A DNA stretch of 64,000 nt from Mesaphorura yosii (taxonomy: Eukaryota; Arthropoda; Collembola; Poduromorpha; Tullbergiidae), in NCBI GenBank assembly GCA_009869945.1, contig WIXG01000322.1, positions 24,930 to 88,929 of the forward strand. The letters are read 5' to 3'. Below are positions 12,721 through 26,900 of this stretch, piece after piece (within the stretch, counting starts at the first letter, position 1; each line of letters starts with the position of its first letter). The translations under genes and the position numbers were made by a program. A model generated the notes under the pieces. The model was not told the DNA's origin. It saw only the letters and a list, made by a program, of their open reading frames with translations, and did no database searches.

Positions 12721-13488
12721 ATGTTCGACCTGCTGTGCAGTATTATCTCCAACTGCTTCTCAGTATTTTGGTATTGTACGCCTTTCCTGTTCTTCGTCTA
12801 TTTCCTGGTGGACATTCATTATTACATTCGTGTGATCCTGGCAATCGCCTATGCAAAGCGTGTGCGATCTAAAATAGGCTTCACTGATCCATCCGAAGTT
12901 TACGGTGAGACGTGGGGAGAGACTGAAATTGTCCGAGGTATTGGTCTGGAATTGAATTAGACTTCTTGATTGTACAGGAATTGTGCTGCCCAGTGATGCT
13001 GACTTCCTGTTTACTCACATGAACAATGGAAGATATTTCCGGGAATATGATTTTGCAAGATTTGATCACGCTACCAGATCTGGACTCTTCAATCAAATGC
13101 AAATTCATGGAGGCGGATTCCCAGTAGCGGCTCATACAATTCGCTACAGACTATCAGTCATGATGTTTTCAGTGTACAAGGTTTGAACTTTCATTAGTCT
13201 TATCATTAGTCTTTTCTAATTTCTGTTCAATTTTGAATGTTGATACAGATCGTCACTCGCCCGGTATATTGGGACGCAAAATTCATATATGTCGACCAAA
13301 GAATAATCTCAGTTCGTGATGGCATCACCAGAAGCGTTGGGTACGCAAAGATCACGGTCAACTTCAACATTGAACACTGGCTTGCGAGGGAACATCCTGG
13401 TCTGGTCAAACCTGAAATTCCAGATGATTTGAAAAAATGGATGGATTACCTCAGCTCATCCAGTGACATGATGAAGAAATCTAATTAA
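12721..13488 (+). CDS. THEM6: THEM6-like protein (thioesterase superfamily, hotdog fold)
   Basis: Three exons, 12721-12937, 12978-13180 and 13249-13488, with phases 1, 0 and end, encode 219 residues, close to the roughly 208 of human THEM6. Residues 5-45 are strongly hydrophobic (the FWYCTPFLFFVYFLV segment), a signal anchor or membrane helix. The hotdog region begins at about residue 73 with GIVLPSDADFLFTHMNN, followed by GRYFREYDFARFDHATRSG; this HMNN-type motif is the family hallmark and lies where related thioesterases place active-site residues. The C-terminal part contains FIYVDQRIISVRDG and ends with a WMDYLSSSS segment that resembles the THEM6 tail. The substrate is not established for the family, and catalytic activity is not shown by sequence alone. 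The two introns are short (40 and 68 bases). Confidence 0.9.
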
Positions 13489-14902
13489 CGATTGGTTTAA
13501 GTTATCAGCAAATTTTCTTTATTCTCTGTTAACTATAGATATTGTTACCTTTTACTTAATTCTTGACACAATACAGTTTTGATCGGTAGTTGGTGGTATC
13601 GCGTTCGGGTGAAGTAGCATAGCAGGTCTATGAAGTGTTGGACAGCACAAATGACGTTATGACTTCTAAGTAATAATAGATGATTGAGCTTGTGATTTAG
13701 GATTTCTGTTTATTCAGTTCCTGTCTTTATTCAGACATTCAGAGCTACTTTTGCTTAGTGTGTAGGCTAATCAATTACCAAGCTTTAAACTTATCCTTGT
13801 GATCTTGACTTCGTGATACTGATGTTGATTCGAACTCGAATTACAACTAACCATAACTAAATAGCATCCTAGTTGAAATGTTGAAAATGATTAAATATTG
13901 AAATGCAATGATTGTTCCAGTGTCATTTCCAACTTCTGTGTTATATGGCCTTCCCCAGTCCAGCTGCTGGCTACAATTTTGAAGGTCCAGTTTGTAAAAT
14001 GTGGAAATTTCATCTCGCAAAATTAGCCATGCTGGCAGCCTTCGTTTCATGAAGCCTCTTTGTCAGTACTTCCCAGCGCAATCCAGTATGACAGAAGGCA
14101 CAACCTTCACTCACATTATTGATTTTTTGATTAGACACTTTCATAGAATCTAAGAACTCGAAAGAAGAGATAAACAAAAGCCGTTTGATTACGAATGACA
14201 CTTGTTTATTGGGCTTGCTCACAAATCAGAGCAGTTGTACAGTTTATACTTCGATACAATAAATTATAGAGAGCTGTGCCATACGCATTTTGAGTTCAGA
14301 TTTTTCTCAAATTCTGAAGATAGAAATTAAATAGTATTACGATGACGCACATCAATACTTACAATACGTACTATTATCATTCATCAACTTAAATTAAGAA
14401 GATTCACTTAATCCGAAATATTTTAATGAAAACGAATACAAATACGCAATTTATATTACTACAATGCTAACTCAATTATCACACAGCAGCTTATTTGCGA
14501 AAGAATTTCTTCCAAATGAGTGTTTTTGTAAGAAATGAATCATTTCAATTAGAATAGTAGTAGAGTGCGAAAAAAATGTGTCGAACTTGCTTTCATTCCG
14601 TGCAGTGACTTAAAGTACACAGTGAGAAAAAATGAGTCAAAATAAACTCTGAGCTTCTGGAAGTCCCAACACTCCCATATTGTTTTCTTAATTGAATACG
14701 TAGTTAACTTCGTCTTGCAAGACCTTGCAAGGGCCACTCGCCAGTGGTTAACATTTTAAATGAAATTATATTACCATAGTTTATATACACATAAGTAATG
14801 AGTAGGTTAAGTAAGTATCACACATGCTACACCTTTCAATGACAATAATTTCTTGTGTCAAATAAAACGAATAGAATTGTTCCGCTAATTATGATTGCCT
14901 GT
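13489..14902. other. Intergenic stretch between convergent THEM6-like and globin genes
   Basis: 1.4 kb containing the 3' UTRs of two genes that face each other. Candidate poly(A) signals are AATAAA at 14258-14263 on the + strand, 770 bases after the THEM6 stop, and its complement TTTATT at 14205-14210 for the globin on the - strand, about 690 bases after its stop. If both are used, the two transcripts overlap by roughly 50 bases or more at their 3' ends. No other coding feature was seen. Confidence 0.5.
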
Positions 14903-17900
14903 TTACTTCGAGCCCCTTTTCGCACGTTCAGCTTGTATTAACGCCTCCTTCATTTTACTTGCTATGTACTTAAACAAGTGCATCCAAGCTTCCTGCAGCT
15001 CTTCGCTCCAGACATCTTGCAGGGAGGGTTCGATTGCTTTCACAAATTGTGGACCAATGTACTGGAAGGAAGTAATCACAAAAGTTAAGACACCTGGCCT
15101 TTCAATAACGTTACAAATTATGGGGAAGTACTCACGTCAATATATTTCTTCGGAGCACCGTAGTAGAAATGATTCTTGCCTAAATCGAGAAGGAGTTTGT
15201 CTAGTTTCTCCTTTTCGTCGAGTCTTGCGGCTGCTTTCTGGACGAACGCCATTACTCTGCAAACATAAGACAGTGATAAGCAAAGCATGATCCCTTAAGA
15301 CCTGCGCCAGTGAAAAGCTAATGCGGCTAACCTCAGTGCATGCGCTCTCAATTGCTTGGAATGCTTCAATTCTTCGACCTTGATTCCACTGAATGGCATA
15401 AATACTTCCTTGACGTCTGGATGCGTCTCGAATAACCTGTGTAACACAGAAATATCATTGGTCAATTCATCGCACCTGCAAAGTGATCGACCGTGTCAAG
15501 CCATAACAATAACTAATGCGTGTTGCATGTCACTGCTGCGTTTGCTATTTGATTCGAGTCCACATTTGTCACTCGGTCATTAGGTCGTTATCGGAATGTC
15601 GGAATTTAGATTTCACGCGTCCCACCTTTCAAAGACTTTTCGTCTTGTGCTTTCGAATTAAAATTCCAATCGCCAGATCAATCATCTTGTGTGTGTGTCT
15701 GTCGCTTAATCGTTCACATTGCCTTGTCCGTGTTTTGTGAGCCTCAAATTCCCCAGTCCCAAAGTTGGAACTTTGATCACTTTGATGTGTCTTGTGCCTG
15801 TGCCTATTCTTTCTTGTCTATTTACCGCTATTAACTATAATTCTGCCTCATCTTGCATTCTGCGAATTCCGACGCACACCGAATTCGACGGAAATCGAAT
15901 CCTCAAAGTGATTAATACGAATGAATACGCCTATTCTCTTCGACTCTGTGAAAACTTAGAAGTGACAAAGTTCCAACAAATTAACGGAGAAAAGACAAGA
16001 GTAATAAAGTTCAAAGGAATTACAAGCGCGACTGGAATAAGGTTGAAACATTTGCAATTTCGTTTGTGTGACTTGATTCTACAGTCAACACTTTTGCTCT
16101 TTTGGAATGAGATGTAATTACAGTCGGACATCAAAGTCTCAGAATTACTATTCCTAGTTTTAGACAGGAATCGCTATCGCTCAGAGAATTCATGGAAAAT
16201 TTTGCAATGAAGGGCTTGAGTGAAATATTGCGCGGTTTAAGGAGAATTGTCGTTAATCCATTGATTCTGTTCAGGGAACCAGTTGAGCTGCGGTCTTGTC
16301 TTGATATTCTCAAAAGAGACTTTCTTTCATTCTGCCTTAATGCGTCTTCCGCTCTCTTAAGATTCATTCAAGAAAGATGGAAAAAGGTCGCATAACAATT
16401 GCGAACGGTGTCCTCTCAAATCTATTATAAATTAAGAGGTGTGCAACTCTAACACAACCCGTGAGCGTTGAATCCTCCTCGTCTTTAAGAGTAGAATTAT
16501 AGAATTCGGCAGCATCCGTTTACCGCTTATCATTGAAAATGAATGAACTCTGAGTCAAGGACAATTATTAATCTAGGTGCGTATAAAACTAAAATATCAG
16601 CGATTCCAAGCTGAACTCCTTCATCGTTATGCTTGGAATTAAAGTAGGACTCAACTTTGTCAAGATGGTATCCGGACTCAATCTCCTCTGTAGCTGTAAC
16701 AGCTGTTGAACGTGCAGCAAGCGCAAGGTCGAAGCCAACGAGGCGTACAAAATTACAAAATGACGGAAATGACTATTAAATTCTTGTGAGATCATGTCAA
16801 GAGTCAAGACATTCATACAATAGAAAGCTCATAATGAAATTCTGTCACTCTTGATGTTTGAACTCTATTCTCTGGTGAAGACGGAGACAGCGACCTTATT
16901 CATCCAGAATTCGAGAATTCGGGCGAGCATTGTTATGCACGAATTGCTCTTTTGTGTATGAATCACTGCTCACTAGCCATGTTGCTGTCGCTTCCTCTCT
17001 TGAATATTAGGCACTGAATTTTCTAATAGCTTGCAGATGCAAGACTCAGCAGCTTCTCCCGAAACAACTCATCGCATATTCTATATCTTGTTTCCTTTCT
17101 GATTTTGGCATTATCCAAGGCAAAAAAGCAAACCCTCTTCAAGTCAAAATTGACATAATCTTGGCCAAACACGTGTGGAATCCGGAGATGCGTGACACAG
17201 AAGCCCCAGAAGTTCAGCCAAGCAGAATTAAGCAAGCCACAGGATTTGAGAATCAAAGCAAGCTGTGGGGTGACAAAATTATTGTAGTCGAGTGCCAATC
17301 TAGAACTCGAGTTTCGGAGTTACTTCCTGCTGAAGGTGTTTTTGCTCTGTTGGATTCACGTCGACTTCTCTGCGGGCTGTTGCGATGAGATATGATTTCC
17401 ACTCCTTGCGAATTTTACACGTTCTGACATTCATTTCTAGCCCTTCCGCAATAATCTCAGCACGCTGATAATGCAAAATCAGTCATGAGACTGATTTACG
17501 TTCGTTCAACCGAAATTTAAAATGGCAGACAAAATTTTTATGGGCTTCTTTGCTCAAACCTTTTGGCTTCGACTAACTTGGAAATCTCAAAATCTGTGCT
17601 ATTTTGTAGTGTTTTTGGTTCAGTGATGTCACAAATTGAAGATTTGCCGAACGCATTCGCCAAGTAATACCTTATCACAGACAAGAGAGTGAAAGCCAGT
17701 CACAGGTACCAATCAGAGGAAAATATTCCTGAAGTTGGCCAGGTGGCAGGCTGATTATCTTGCACAACCATCGCTGTGGAGCCGACTCTATTTTGTGTAT
17801 CTTCCATGTTTGACAAAGAAGTCAGCGACTCCAGAAAGCTCAAAAAGAGACCGCGTATTTGAAGTTGGAAAGTTGTTGTTAGCTCTCAATTCTCACTCTA

Positions 17901-20900
17901 AACGTGTTGTGCAGATTAAATATCTTCTGGACTCATTTTGATAATTGAACTTTCCTTAATTAGTAGTGCGTGGGCTGATTTTGCAGCTCTCCAGTTCATA
18001 TCGATTGGCCCAATACTGATCAGGGGATCATGTCGGCTGAAGAAGAGTTAGATATCAGACCTTGCGGAGTTATCCGGCATGAACTCAGGGAATGTCTTCT
18101 GAACAGCAAATGTGTCACAATAGTAAGCGTGTACTTAATATTTAGTCTTATTTGAGAATAATTAAGTGTGAGTGATCACTCCTTCCCCTTTCATTGCCTA
18201 ATAGCACAAGAAAACGCCAAAAGAATGTTTAAGATCCAAGGACCACACTGCACCAACGGAATGTAAGCCACTGCAAGTCGCGTTCTTTGAATGTAAACGA
18301 TCTCTGGTAAGTAATGCATTGCTCAAGCCTTTCATAATTACCATCCGCTTGAATCGCCCATTTTTGACCGTGTTTAGTTAAGATTTTGGTACTTGTTTTG
18401 TTGCAGCTGGATAACCGAGTGAGATTTCGAGGTCGGAAAGGTGTTTAGAAATATTGTGAAGATTGTCAAGACGTGACTGCGCTGCGCAACATGGTTAAAC
18501 ACGACTGCGTTCTTCCTATCGTGTATCAGTCAATTTATACTTAGGTCCAATAGTGGAGAAGAGCTCATAACTATTAAACCAACTGCCCTAAGCACCACGA
18601 ATATTTTACAGTCAAGTGTAGTTAAGTAGTACCTTTAATAAAATATCTACTTGCTTATATTTCGTGTGAACCGCCGCGTCCTTTCGTCACTCCTAATGAT
18701 TTGAAGATAATTGTAAGCGTACAAATCTCACACTTCCACGAATCGTTCCATCATAGCATGCAATCGTCAGTTCTACCGATATTATTGTTTAGAGTGACAA
18801 GTTCACGGAACTTGTCATCCACCTGTCAAAATATTTCGACTGAGCAGAACGTGTTCTGGCTTTAATTTGCCAACACGCGGAAGTTCCATGAAATACCATG
18901 CCCGTCTCAGAACCAGGAAATAAAAAAATGGGTTGCTCTGAAGTCTTGTGAGCTGTGAGTGTTCACTCGACAGACAGCTGGGAGAAAGCAGTATAGCATC
19001 TTCACATGTTTTGTCATTACGGCTTTCCGGGTGGATAGGTACTAGGTAAACTCGGAGGCACCTACGCTTCATTGACTTCCCCACATTTACTTCTCCGATC
19101 TCCGGTGAAAGTGTATTTTCTTCCTCACGCGTTTGAAAGTAGAGCCTGAATAGAATGATTTTGAGAACAAACGCAATAAACCTTCAATCTTCTCACCAAC
19201 ACGAGAACCAAAGCCAGTCAGCTTGAAATGACAACGCACGAAGTCTATCGACAATCGATATTCCAAAAATTTGAGTAGGATTGCATTAAGTCGAACCGAG
19301 TTATTTGTGCAGGATTGTATCTACATCCAGCACCAGTACAGTACGCAGTTTCTGTTCTTTCGTTCGTCACCATCGAGAACGAGCAGGGACAGACGGCGAG
19401 GCAAAGAATGGATTGAAAGTTTTGAAGATTTGTTAGTTTTTCACTTGAGTATCTCGATCGGTTCGGTTCAACATTGGTGCAAGCGGCTCTTCTGTAGTCA
19501 GTAAAAGAATTCAAGACGAATGTGAACTCTTTCACGCAAATATTGATAAACTCGTGTTTTTCTTCTTCTCAAAGGAATAACGAAAAATAAATAGATTCTT
19601 TTGTATTAGACTTTCAAATTCCGCCATTCATCTTATCATCAACTTGGAATCCGTATTATTCCCCAATTTCCCATTTGTTTAATACTTTCATTCCAAAGCC
19701 TGCACTCTTTGCACGAAGAAAGCACTTCGAGATGCCACACGCAGACAAATAGCCGGCGCTGAGAGGCTGAGACTATAAGACGGTTACGACATGAGCACTC
19801 CGTGAAGGGATATCCGACATCCGCAAATTATGGAAGTCGTGCTCTGCTCGTATTTGTGCCTCAAAATCTTAGAACTCAACAGCTTTTCAACTCATTGAGA
19901 TATAATGGATTGCTCCATTAGACGTAATAGTGGCAATAGCCTCAGCTGGCACGAACCTCTTCAATTGCGGCAGAGATCTGTCGAAGATAGAATGCTCTTG
20001 AGAATGAAATTGTTGATGGCTCGGGTTTCTGGAGTGTTTAATCAGCATCCAGCGATAATACAAAACTAAATGGAATTAAGAGGGAAGGCACTCCGGAAGG
20101 GAAAACAGAGTCAGTCACAGGACACGGCCGAGCCGATGCATTCAACGGAGGAGCAAGTCCGGGAGGAAGCAGCTGACGTGACGAAGAATTATATATCAGA
20201 CCAGAGCGGTGTTTGCAACTCAAGCCTGCCTCTGGTTGCATGAAAAGCGGATATTGCATACAATTCACGACAAAGGCACACATCCAATGCCCAATGTCCA
20301 AAAGCACAGTGCAGTGCACACTAAGTATCTCGAGTAAACACATTTCAGCGGATCTCGGATCCTTTGCATTTTCAACACACAAAAAACATGTGTGGAGAAA
20401 GATGGGATCAAGAAGATACTCACCAGTTGATCGGCATGTGACGCTACACAAACGTATTTACATCTGACTCTTATATACCGGCAATTGAATTGATTTTGCA
20501 ACTAAGCGCAATTAGAAGGATGCAAAATTCATGTTCATGTTTTAAAATCTCTTAAGCTGGTATCAGTAAGAGACTGTCCGCCCTAGCTACCTGATGTCAG
20601 CCTTCAGCCGCGTCAATTCGACTAGAATCTCAACTCTTTCATTGGTTCTCTGGTTGCTTTCTCACCTTTCAGCTCACTCAGCTTCAAAGTGCAAATCACT
20701 TGTTCTGACTAAAATTAGTTAGATCAAACATCAGTCATGAATTATGGCTCTTGAATTGATCAATTCATGATTGTCAATTGCTTCCGAAAATTCCAGCCTT
20801 AGCTACATGAATGAGAATGATTGGATAGATTTGATGAATACTCTCTGGCATATGGTAACTCCTACATGCGTTCTCAAAACTATGTACTGACGTACTGGTA

Positions 20901-23900
20901 AAATGAGTCTCAGTTTCATATGAGTTCATACATTACATCCTGAAAATCCTTGTTCTGAGAATTACCTTCCATGGCGTTTGGCAGTGAAAGTTAGATGTTA
21001 AAATCGGCCATTACACCGCCTTATGTATAATGAGAATAATGGCTTATTCATTCGTTCATTCAAAATTCAATTCAATTTGCAAAGTTGCAACCATTCAGAG
21101 TCTCATCTAACTTCAGCCTTAGGCCTGACCTTGTGTCTGGATATTTTCATCATTCACATCATGATTATCTCGATGGTTATACGGCTGCCTGGCCACAGGC
21201 CCTTCAATTGTTTGCTTTCTATTTAAATATGACACCATATTTCCAAACAGTTCTTCATTGAACTTGAAACAATGCAATGCAACTACAAAACCTCAGTCCG
21301 CATGGACACTCATGGGCGTCATCATTTGTGTCATCATCATTTGTTCTGTTTTTTCAGCCGTTTGTATTTTGAGAGCGCATTGACGTGCATCAAGATTTAT
21401 GAAAGTCTTTGAAGTAAAACCCCAGAATATGAATATTAAACAAGCACTCATCTTCATTCTCCTCATCTATTTCAGGCGACTGTATTAAACTGCCTACGTA
21501 ATGCTGCGCTCTCAGACAAAAGTGAAACCGGGAGACTTCACGTATCGCTCAGGCTCAGCTTAAATATTCCAACTTCATTATTCATGATGCAGGAATTCAG
21601 TAATGGTGATGAAATAATAATAACTAACGATGAAAACAGGATTCTTTGTGACATTTCATACGCAAAGCAGCTTATGAAATACAAAATTCTGGAAAAGTTC
21701 TCGTACCTTTGTGCTTATGGGAAATGGGATAATGATAATATTTAGTCAAAACTTCAATTATTTGAGCTTCAAAAGCAGCGGCGACATTCAGCTGAAATTT
21801 AAGCTCCACGCTCAGAGCTCAAAGCTTAGTCTGGCGGTGCCGCGAGCTGGAAACTTGTTCATTTTCTGGGTGACACGAAAACAAATGAGCCACCATTATA
21901 AATAATTCGCTTGCATTACTTCTCATTTGTTGTGCATATCTTTTCCCGCTTCAATTTATGATTATGGAGTTGTCCTTCTGGAACAGGAGTAAATGAAGAT
22001 ATATTTTGCAGAATGTGTTGTGCCAAATGAGGCAAGACAAGGCGAGATTGTACACACGAATGGTTGCACAGTACAACAGAAAAACAATCCAATGATCATC
22101 AGCTTTATCATGAATATTGTACCCGTAACGCTCATGCATATCCATCATCTCAGCTCTTTTCGCTCCTGCATTCAGTTTCGGTTTTGACTATTTTTAAAAG
22201 CATTCAGGTTTCTGCCATTTTGTTATATTACAAAAATGTGTTGAGTGTTATGTTTTCCTGCCGGAGAAAGCACACATCAGTTTTGGAGTCCTAGAAATGC
22301 CTACGCTGTTATGTATTGCATGGAAACGCTTCATGTCATTTTCTCATACTCTCGCAGCGCGTCTGAAGAGCAAACCATGCACTTGAGTTTAAGCATTCAG
22401 TTTGGCCACTCGAGTTGACGACACGCTCCAATGACACCAGAACACATCAAATCTGTGAGCACGAAACGGCACGATCGACTGTCATAAGATAAATATCTTC
22501 CTCGTACATGCATCGTGCCTTTTGTAACCACATTTTTAGCGAATTGAATTGAATCCCCAATGAAATGATGCTTGCTACCTTTGCCATAAACTGTGTGTCC
22601 TATTTTTACTAAATAGTGAGAGGAATGCAGGAAAGTTTCTAAAGAGAAGAGATAAAACTCGTTTTTGTCTCTAATATCTTAATATTAAGCTTCACTCTTT
22701 CACGTACTATATTTCAGCCAGCCACATCCAGGCTGCAGACTGCCAACCTAAATTTTGCTTGCGTAGATTCGAGAGGACATGCCACAATTCGTACTGGAAA
22801 GAAACTTTCATTAAACGTGCAATTTGTTTCCGTGAAACTGAAATTGGGAAGTAGGCTAACGTATCATGGAATGGAGAGAGAAAGTTGTGGCTGCCTGGCT
22901 TGTACTTCCGAAATCATTTTTCTTGGGAAGGCGTACATTTCCTGTGCAGGAATGTTGAGATAAGGAATGTTTACAGGAACATCGTTAAAATGTTCTACAT
23001 ATGTCATCATGTTTGTGGAAAAAACTTCGACACAGCGCCTATACTCCAGTCAGGCCTCGTGTACCATTCGTCCTTCATGGGTCTTGTGGACGTATTTCGT
23101 AATTTGCCATTTGCTGCAAGTGGCATGCCATGCGACGAACTCCTGAAACTTTTCCACGCCACGCTTATTTAATGCGAATTGTGGAACACGAGTTGGGACG
23201 CGAGGGCCAGTATCAAGCTGTCATGTCGTCGGTCCATGGCGTTCAATTCTCGGAACAATAACAAGTGTAAATTCGTTTTTGAGATTTCTTCAGTATAGCG
23301 GGTTGTTCTTTTGTGTTAACTAGAAGCACAGAATTGTCAAAAACAGTAATGGCCTCGGCCATTGCGAATGCTACACAATGGGTCCGATGAGTTCGACTGA
23401 CCTACTTTGTGTGGGCCATTTTGACGAAAATTGGAAATCTTGTTCCTTCAAGAATGAGCACAATCTTCAAACCCGAAAAATAAATTAATCTTAATAGCAA
23501 GTAGATTTTGTTGCTCTAAATTCGCCCTGCGAGGCAAGTTATTCAAAAAGTGGTTACGAACTATAAACTTTTCTAACACCACGCCCCGCGAAATTTCCAA
23601 GCGCAAAAATATGGCAAAGCATACATGGGCATGAGAACTAAGCGGACAGTCGACCGTCGACAAGTAATAAATGACACCGAATTTGAGGAAAGAATTTGGC
23701 GACCGTGATTGATAACAATAAACATGGATCGTGTGACAGGCACAGCCAAATAGCAGCCCGAAAAATTTGATCCAGCAACAGCAATAAAAACGTTGACAGA
23801 GCTGACACAACAGCTGAGACCGATTGCGGAGCAGTACATGAGCGATTGTTCAACTTGACAGCTAGCTGTTGAGATTACTTTACGGCGGGCAGCGAAAGAC

Positions 23901-26900
23901 TTCGCGCGAGACGCGTGAAAGTAAATTCAAAAGATTTCGTATCGTGTGACAAACTTGTTAACATCTGCATATTACATCTGAACGAGGTTGGCTCTTGGCC
24001 CCGCGTTCAAAGTTGTATTAAAAGCCTGTTATTCAATTTTGCGACAACGCGCCGTTGTCGCTTTGTCTCCTTAACATGGCAGGGAAAGCTTGTCCCACAG
24101 GCGAATGAAAAAAAATTCAATTGACATTTTAACATTTTTCAAACATTCAAATTTCAACTTGAGTGAGTGAATTTGAGCTGCTCCTTCAGCATTATACAGT
24201 TAGTGTGCACACCTGCCTGCCCTGCGATGTCATGTCTTGTGTCTCCAGACAATAAGAAACAACCTCTGGTTCACTTTCAAGCCTTCTTTCTAGAAACTCT
24301 AAACAGAACTCTCAGAGGCGGAAGTTGTGAAAACGTGAAGAACGCAAGGGCTGAACGCGCGACTGAATAGGAACTGAAACTTCCATCTTGAGATTCCCGT
24401 GGGACATTTCTTGTTCGCTCTGGTCTGAACAACAATAAAATTTTAAAGCGTGGTGACACAGGCACCAAGTTTTAAGTTTGTCATGTAGTACTAATGCAAG
24501 AAGCGGTTCGCCTAAAGTACATTTCAATGTACGCTGATTTTCTGTCAAAACTAATACTTGAATTGACTGCTTTTCCACATTCTTTTGGCTCCTGTTGCTT
24601 ATTTCTTTTCAGAATGATACATAAAAATAGCGTTATCGCTATATTTTTTCCATGAAGAATTCGAATTTAATATCACTCACTTAATGATAATGGGATACCT
24701 TCAAGAGGCAATTCCATATTGTCTTCTTCTTCGTTCAGGGCTTTCCATAAACAAATGTGACACATAACAAAATTCTCTGAAGTTTACTTATCTTCCTTCA
24801 TTCGTTAACAGCGTCCTGAAGCATCACAATACATTGTGCATCACATATTTTCCATTTAATTGCCAGGCTTCATACTTACAATCAATCCAACATCCAAACT
24901 GCTGCATCAACCAGAGTGTAACATTCTATCGGAATTGTAGCCTATATACTTTTGGTAGGTACTCCTGGAATGCAGTCATTTCGATTCTGTAATTATGAGT
25001 CAAGTTGACATTTGACAAGCTTACATAATTCTCGTCCGTCGTTCTCATACCGTGCAGGAAAAAGTTGGCTTACGAATTATGTTTTTATATCCATGTAACG
25101 AACGGGAATTTGTCTCGTAATGAGTTTTTATGATTGGAAAACTCAAGCTGGGCCAAAGTCCATTCGCAGATTTGAATGACTAAATCTGATGTTATGTGAA
25201 GTGAACATCAACTGTTCAGCCACAAACGCGACAACGCTCACGAGAACTGACGGAAACTCGACGTCTACGATTGCGATTACTAGCTTGGGCAGACGGAGTC
25301 CAGTAAATATATCTCTAAGTATACAGGCACAAGGGTCCAGTGATCTTAGCACCATCGTCGCATTCACAAGTCACAACCATGTATTGCGTAGCATGAATTT
25401 CGCTTGCCTTATACCCCAGAGATCAAAAGCAAAAAGCTTATTTGGGCTATGAGCTCGTAAATTGTGAAAATATTAATCTCATTCTTCAACATAACTGCTA
25501 GGCAGCCAGGTTAGAACCCTAGAATCGCTCAATAAAGGAGAAATGGCGAAACAGTGATCGCATCACCGAACAAGATTTGTTTTGGCTGATATGATGGATT
25601 CATTTTTTCCTTCTTGCTCACGAATGTGGATGGTCGACGAGGACCAATGAAGAAATCCATCAAATCAGTAGCGCAGCAAAAGCAAATTTCGCACGTGTCA
25701 GCAGGTCCTGAATTATTTCGCAGTGGGGTTCCAATTCTGCGGTTGGAGCCCAAACGGAATCCAATATTCTAGATTTCGGCATCGACAACAAGCATTCAAG
25801 TATATTCTACTATCATTATTTGCCTGCACCATGGGCCATGACAATAATAAATTATGCTGACTCGGTAATTTACAAAATCGTAATGAGAGTAAGCGTTGAA
25901 CTAACTTATGAAGACAGAAATTATGCTGTCAACAGCAGACCGGCCTTCCATTTCCATTCCCCCAAATCGCTGAACCTTGTGTATACTACGTCATTTCCTC
26001 AGAATTTTAACGCCTTCTTGTTGGCGCGTCACTTCGGTTCATTAACATTTTATTATCGCATAGTTCAATGCTCGCCCTCGAATCCTTCACATCCGCATTT
26101 CCACATTTCGTAAGGACTAAAATGAGAAGACAATAGACAGTCATAAAATATTCTCACCTAATCTCTTTACAAGTTTGTAAACACTTCAAAGTGGATATTG
26201 GCAAAAATAGCAATTCACGCAGCGTTCTTGCCACTTTTCATGATAGCCAGCTTTTAACTTTTGTGTGGGTTTGCAATGAGAAGTGCTTAAAGTTAAAACC
26301 TAATAATTTATTCAAATCTTATTCGCTGCTTTGTAACTGGAAGCTAAAAACGATCGCACACTGCTTTCACAAGAAGATAACTACTAAGCGTAGGCTAATC
26401 CGTAATAATAAGTATGACATTCTGCAAGGACAAGGACACTAATACCCTTTTTGTTTCGCAAAATTAAAGCCATGCCGAACTTATAATCCTCGGCCATTAC
26501 CAACTTTGAGATATAAAAGTCGCCAACGGTGAATGGTGTACTTAAATACACGTGGCGAGCATGCATGCATGGCGCCTAAAAGACAGACACAAATTGGTCC
26601 GAACTTTGGAAGGTGTAATTTGGAAGAAGTGTTTCGCTAACGAGAGTGAAATTGTTAGCCTTGTTCTAAAGCCAAAATGAGACGTTGTTACTTCGCAGTA
26701 TGAAGTGTAATTTGATGATGGCGCGTGTGGCACTCGAAGAAATTGCAATCTCTTCGGATTCTTCAAAGTAATCTTCTCAAATGACCGTTATTAATCCATT
26801 TCGAAAATGAGATGTTACCGTATAAATCAAAAGCCAAATTTTGACTTACTGGATAAATGTAATCACGCCAACTCGTGCAACGTCCAGCTCAATCCTCTTC

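Larger units (their letters stand above)
15437..26849 (-). other. 11.4 kb first intron of the globin gene
   Basis: The intron falls within the Gln96 codon (CA|G) at globin position B12.2. It contains the whole COA5 gene on the opposite strand at 18030-18448. In the rest, 15437-18000 and 18650-26849, I see only short frames without family features, some overlapping on both strands, and a 14-base perfect palindrome at 20754-20767 (GAATTGATCAATTC). No further gene can be supported. Confidence 0.7.

Noticed and set aside
14895-15290. 131-codon plus-strand frame
   Set aside because: It is the antisense shadow of globin exons 3 and 4, which carry the proximal His and the C-terminal helices.
20038-20451. 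137-codon minus-strand frame in the globin intron
   Set aside because: Cys/Ser/Leu-rich text without domains, overlapping frames on both strands, no flanking exons in matching phase.
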